Assembly (NCBI GenBank): GCA_022361535.1
Contig: JAKSAU010000946.1
Location: forward strand, 1-7,852
Reading direction: 5' to 3'
Length of the DNA stretch: 7,852 nt
Source: Desulfobacterales bacterium
GTDB taxonomy: Bacteria > Desulfobacterota > Desulfobacteria > Desulfobacterales > Desulfobacteraceae
In this document: positions 5,962 to 7,852 of the stretch, one piece after another
Numbering within the stretch: position 1 is the first letter of the stretch
How the letters are laid out: every line of letters starts with the position of its first letter
Made by a program: the position numbers and the translations under genes
The notes under the pieces: model-generated
What the model was told of the DNA's origin: nothing
Seen by the model: only the letters and a program-made list of their open reading frames with translations
Databases searched by the model: none

Positions 5962-6005
5962 TATGAAAACAAACAGCCGGTCCGGGGTTTATCCCGGACC
6001 GGCTG
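5962..6005 (-). terminator. intrinsic terminator of the liv operon
   Basis: On the minus strand a perfect 13-bp G+C-rich stem, CAGCCGGTCCGGG paired with CCCGGACCGGCTG (6005-5993 and 5986-5974) around a 6-base loop, is followed by TTTGTTTTCATAT. It lies 56 bases past the livF stop and fits a rho-independent terminator well. It also separates the liv transcript from the downstream small ORF/nucleotidyltransferase unit. Confidence 0.88.
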
Positions 6006-6060
6006 CAGCAGTTTGAATGAAATATTTCGATCACCAGTTCATCAGGTGTGGAACCGGTAT

Positions 6061-6783
6061 TTATTCTCCCAGATAGGCCTCCCTGATCTTGGGGTTTTCC
6101 AGCAGAGAAGAGGCCTTGTCTTCCAGGGTGACTTCCCCGGTCTCCATGACATATCCGCGGGTCGCAGCCTGCAGGGCCATGTTGGCGTTCTGCTCAACAA
6201 CCAGGACTGTGGTGCCTTCCTCCCGGTTGATTTCAGCAATGATATCAAAAATCTGCTGGATAATGATAGGTGCAAGTCCAAGGGAAGGTTCGTCCAAAAG
6301 CAGTACCTTAGGTTTAGTGATCAATGCCCGGGCAATGGCCAGCATCTGCTGCTCACCACCGGAAAGCGTTCCGCCTTCCTGTTTGCGCCGTTCTCCCAGG
6401 ATTGGGAACATGTCATAGGCATGCTGGATATCCTTTTGGATCTGTTCCTTGTCATTACGGTAAAATCCGCCCAGGATAAGGTTTTCTTCTACAGACAACC
6501 TAGGGAAAATTCTGCGGCCTTCTGGTACCTGGCACAGCCCCATGGTGGGCAGTTTTTCAGGCGAAACTTTGTTGATCATCTTGCCGTCGTACCAGATTTC
6601 ACCCTGCTCTGCCTCAACGATACCGCAGATGGTCATAAGGGTTGTCGATTTACCAGCTCCGTTGGCACCGATCATGGCCACGATCTCTCCTGGCATGACC
6701 TTCATGGATACCCCTTTAAGGGCTTTGATAGACCCGTAGCCGGAGTGGACATTTTTCATCTCAAGTATGGGGGTTTCGCTCAT
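6061..6783 (-). CDS. livF: branched-chain amino acid ABC transporter ATP-binding protein LivF
   Basis: One of the two ATPase subunits that power high-affinity uptake of leucine, isoleucine, valine or related amino acids/amides; it sits on the cytoplasmic face of the LivHM channel. With the ATG at 6783-6781 the protein has 240 residues, normal for LivF. Visible motifs are Walker A GANGAGKST (39-47), the LivF-typical Q-loop region QVPEGRRIFPRLSVEENL from residue 85, the signature LSGGEQQ (140-146), Walker B LLLDEP (161-166), and VVEQNANMAL where LivF proteins carry Gln in place of the usual switch histidine. The C-terminus ENPKIREAYLGE is typical. This start is preferred over an in-frame ATG at 6822, which would add 13 residues, because AAGGAGGG at 6799-6792 lies eight bases upstream and the protein then starts like its family. 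It begins 4 nt after the livM stop. Confidence 0.96.
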   Translation of the reverse strand: MSETPILEMKNVHSGYGSIKALKGVSMKVMPGEIVAMIGANGAGKSTTLMTICGIVEAEQGEIWYDGKMINKVSPEKLPTMGLCQVPEGRRIFPRLSVEENLILGGFYRNDKEQIQKDIQHAYDMFPILGERRKQEGGTLSGGEQQMLAIARALITKPKVLLLDEPSLGLAPIIIQQIFDIIAEINREEGTTVLVVEQNANMALQAATRGYVMETGEVTLEDKASSLLENPKIREAYLGE

Positions 6784-6787
6784 TTTG

Positions 6788-7852
6788 CTATCCCTCCTTT
6801 TCTTCGGATCGTTGTCCCACACGCTTGGCAGGAATCAAACCTGAAGGCCGGAACAGCATCATGATGATCATGGTGGAGCCGAAGACCAGCATACGGTAGG
6901 ACTCGAACTCGCGGAACACTTCAGGCAGGGCAATCAGAGCAATAACCCCGAGAATAATACCCGGTATTGATCCCATACCACCGAGAACAACCATACAAAG
7001 TACCATGGCTGATTCCAGGAAGGTAAAACTTTCTGGGGATACAAACTTCATGCGGGCAGCAAAGAAGGCACCTGCAAGACCGGCAAAAAATGCGCCCATG
7101 GCATAAGCCAAAAGCTTATAAATAAAGGTATTCACACCCATGAGTTCGGCTGCGGTCTCATCTTCGCGGATGGATTCCCAGGCACGTCCCACACGTGAAA
7201 AATTAAGCCGGTTTACACCAATAATGACCAGGACTACCAGGGCAAAGGCAAAATAGTAAAAGAACTGCAGCTTTTTTACCCAGATGGTTTCAAATCCGAT
7301 ACCACCTTCAAAGACGAAACGGAACCAGCCGATACGATCAATCCCTAGAATACCATTGGGGCCATTGGTCAAGGTCATCCAGTTGTTAAGAATAAGGCGG
7401 ATGATCTCCCCAAACCCCAAGGTTACGATGGCCAGATAATCACCGCGCATCCGAAGGGTCGGATACCCGACAATACAGCCGGCAATCATGGCAAATACGG
7501 CAGCAAACGGCAGGCAGACCCAGAAGGCCAAGCCGTATACTGTATTGAGAATGGCGTAAGTGTAGGCACCAACCCCGTAAAAGGCAATGTATCCTAAATC
7601 CAACATACCAGCCAGACCAACAACAACATTGAGGCCAAGGCCAAGGCAGATATAGAAAAGAACACTGATGGCAACATCTGTACCGTAGCGTCCTGCAAAC
7701 TGGGGGTAAGCCAGTGCAAAAATTGTCAAGGCTGCCAGCCACACCCATGTAGGCAGTGCCGTAGCACTCTTTTTAACCCCTTCTACCGCACGGGACAAAG
7801 GATCGGAAATAAAGCCGACAGACCCACTGGTCTTTAAAACATATATCACGAG
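6788..7852 (-). CDS. livM: branched-chain amino acid ABC transporter permease LivM (5' end at or beyond window edge)
   Basis: An inner-membrane permease subunit that pairs with LivH to form the amino-acid channel. It is strongly hydrophobic with about eight to ten membrane segments. Family hallmarks are GLAGMLDLGYIAFYGVGAYTYA near residues 79-100 (counting from the GTG at 7849), LRMRGDYLAIVTLGFGEIIR, and the cytoplasmic coupling (EAA-like) loop GRAWESIREDETAAELMGVN at about 221-240, where the ATPases dock. The C-terminus ends FRPSGLIPAKR plus a charged tail, as is usual. A GTG at 7849-7847 could be the start, but the frame stays open to the last base of the window and no Shine-Dalgarno can be checked, so the true N-terminus may lie outside. 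The TAG at 6790-6788 lies between the livF Shine-Dalgarno and livF start. livG does not follow it here. Confidence 0.93.
   Translation of the reverse strand, partial: LVIYVLKTSGSVGFISDPLSRAVEGVKKSATALPTWVWLAALTIFALAYPQFAGRYGTDVAISVLFYICLGLGLNVVVGLAGMLDLGYIAFYGVGAYTYAILNTVYGLAFWVCLPFAAVFAMIAGCIVGYPTLRMRGDYLAIVTLGFGEIIRLILNNWMTLTNGPNGILGIDRIGWFRFVFEGGIGFETIWVKKLQFFYYFAFALVVLVIIGVNRLNFSRVGRAWESIREDETAAELMGVNTFIYKLLAYAMGAFFAGLAGAFFAARMKFVSPESFTFLESAMVLCMVVLGGMGSIPGIILGVIALIALPEVFREFESYRMLVFGSTMIIMMLFRPSGLIPAKRVGQRSEEKEG

Noticed and set aside
5559..5966. 135-codon plus-strand frame opposite the nucleotidyltransferase unit
   Set aside because: It covers the opposite strand of the small ORF, its promoter and the inverted repeat, with no family-like sequence.
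6784..6822. 13-residue N-terminal extension of LivF
   Set aside because: The upstream ATG would overlap livM and lacks a ribosome binding site, while the ATG at 6783 has AAGGAGGG eight bases before it.
6013..6864. 283-codon plus-strand frame opposite livF
   Set aside because: Long only because the antisense frame of livF happens to lack stops; its sequence has no domain pattern and it would cross the livF-livM junction.
1..7852. CRISPR arrays, tRNAs, rRNAs, insertion sequences, attachment sites or a large new defence locus
   Set aside because: No regularly spaced repeats, cloverleaf-like segments, transposase or integrase motifs were seen; most of the window is explained by recognisable housekeeping or signalling genes.

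Overview
This is an ordinary bacterial chromosomal window of moderate G+C with one noticeably AT-rich gap (about 1225-1650). The protein types suggest a Gram-negative anaerobe or facultative anaerobe. They are a PAS/PAS/GGDEF signalling protein, a cysteine-rich flavodoxin-like flavoprotein, a secreted SYLF protein, a bacterial cardiolipin synthase and a Liv-type amino-acid ABC transporter. My best guess is a deltaproteobacterial sulfate reducer of the Desulfobacteraceae type, but that rests on general gene flavour and not on any marker gene, so it is weak.

Left part (1-1425, minus strand): a diguanylate cyclase with two PAS domains, cut off by the window's left edge. Just upstream on the same strand, an open frame of about 50 codons reads like the last 30 residues of an EAL domain, possibly the debris of a c-di-GMP phosphodiesterase. 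The gap continues AT-rich to 1647 and ends in a near-consensus sigma70 promoter facing right.

Centre (1648-5179, plus strand): four genes. The first is a flavodoxin-fold flavoprotein with a four-cysteine cluster motif. The second is an exported SYLF-domain protein followed by a perfect 13-bp hairpin. The third and fourth are cardiolipin synthase and an endonuclease/exonuclease/phosphatase (EEP) family protein, only 2 nt apart and so very likely translationally coupled. The cls-EEP pairing recalls the neighbouring clsB (ybhO) and ybhP genes of E. coli.

Right-centre (5234-5941, minus strand): a compact two-gene unit. A 58-codon ORF, preceded by its own Shine-Dalgarno and a candidate extended -10 promoter, overlaps by 71 bp a DUF6036/AbiEii-like nucleotidyltransferase. 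This looks like a small accessory or toxin-antitoxin-like module, and it is the least understood part of the window.

Right end (5962-7852, minus strand): the tail of a branched-chain amino-acid ABC transporter operon, livM (running off the right edge) then livF, closed by a textbook intrinsic terminator. The usual livG is not between them.

I saw no tRNA, rRNA, CRISPR array, insertion sequence or phage gene. I do not see a clearly new large system. The points most worth a second look are the overlapping small-ORF/nucleotidyltransferase pair, the EAL-like remnant and the cls-EEP coupling.
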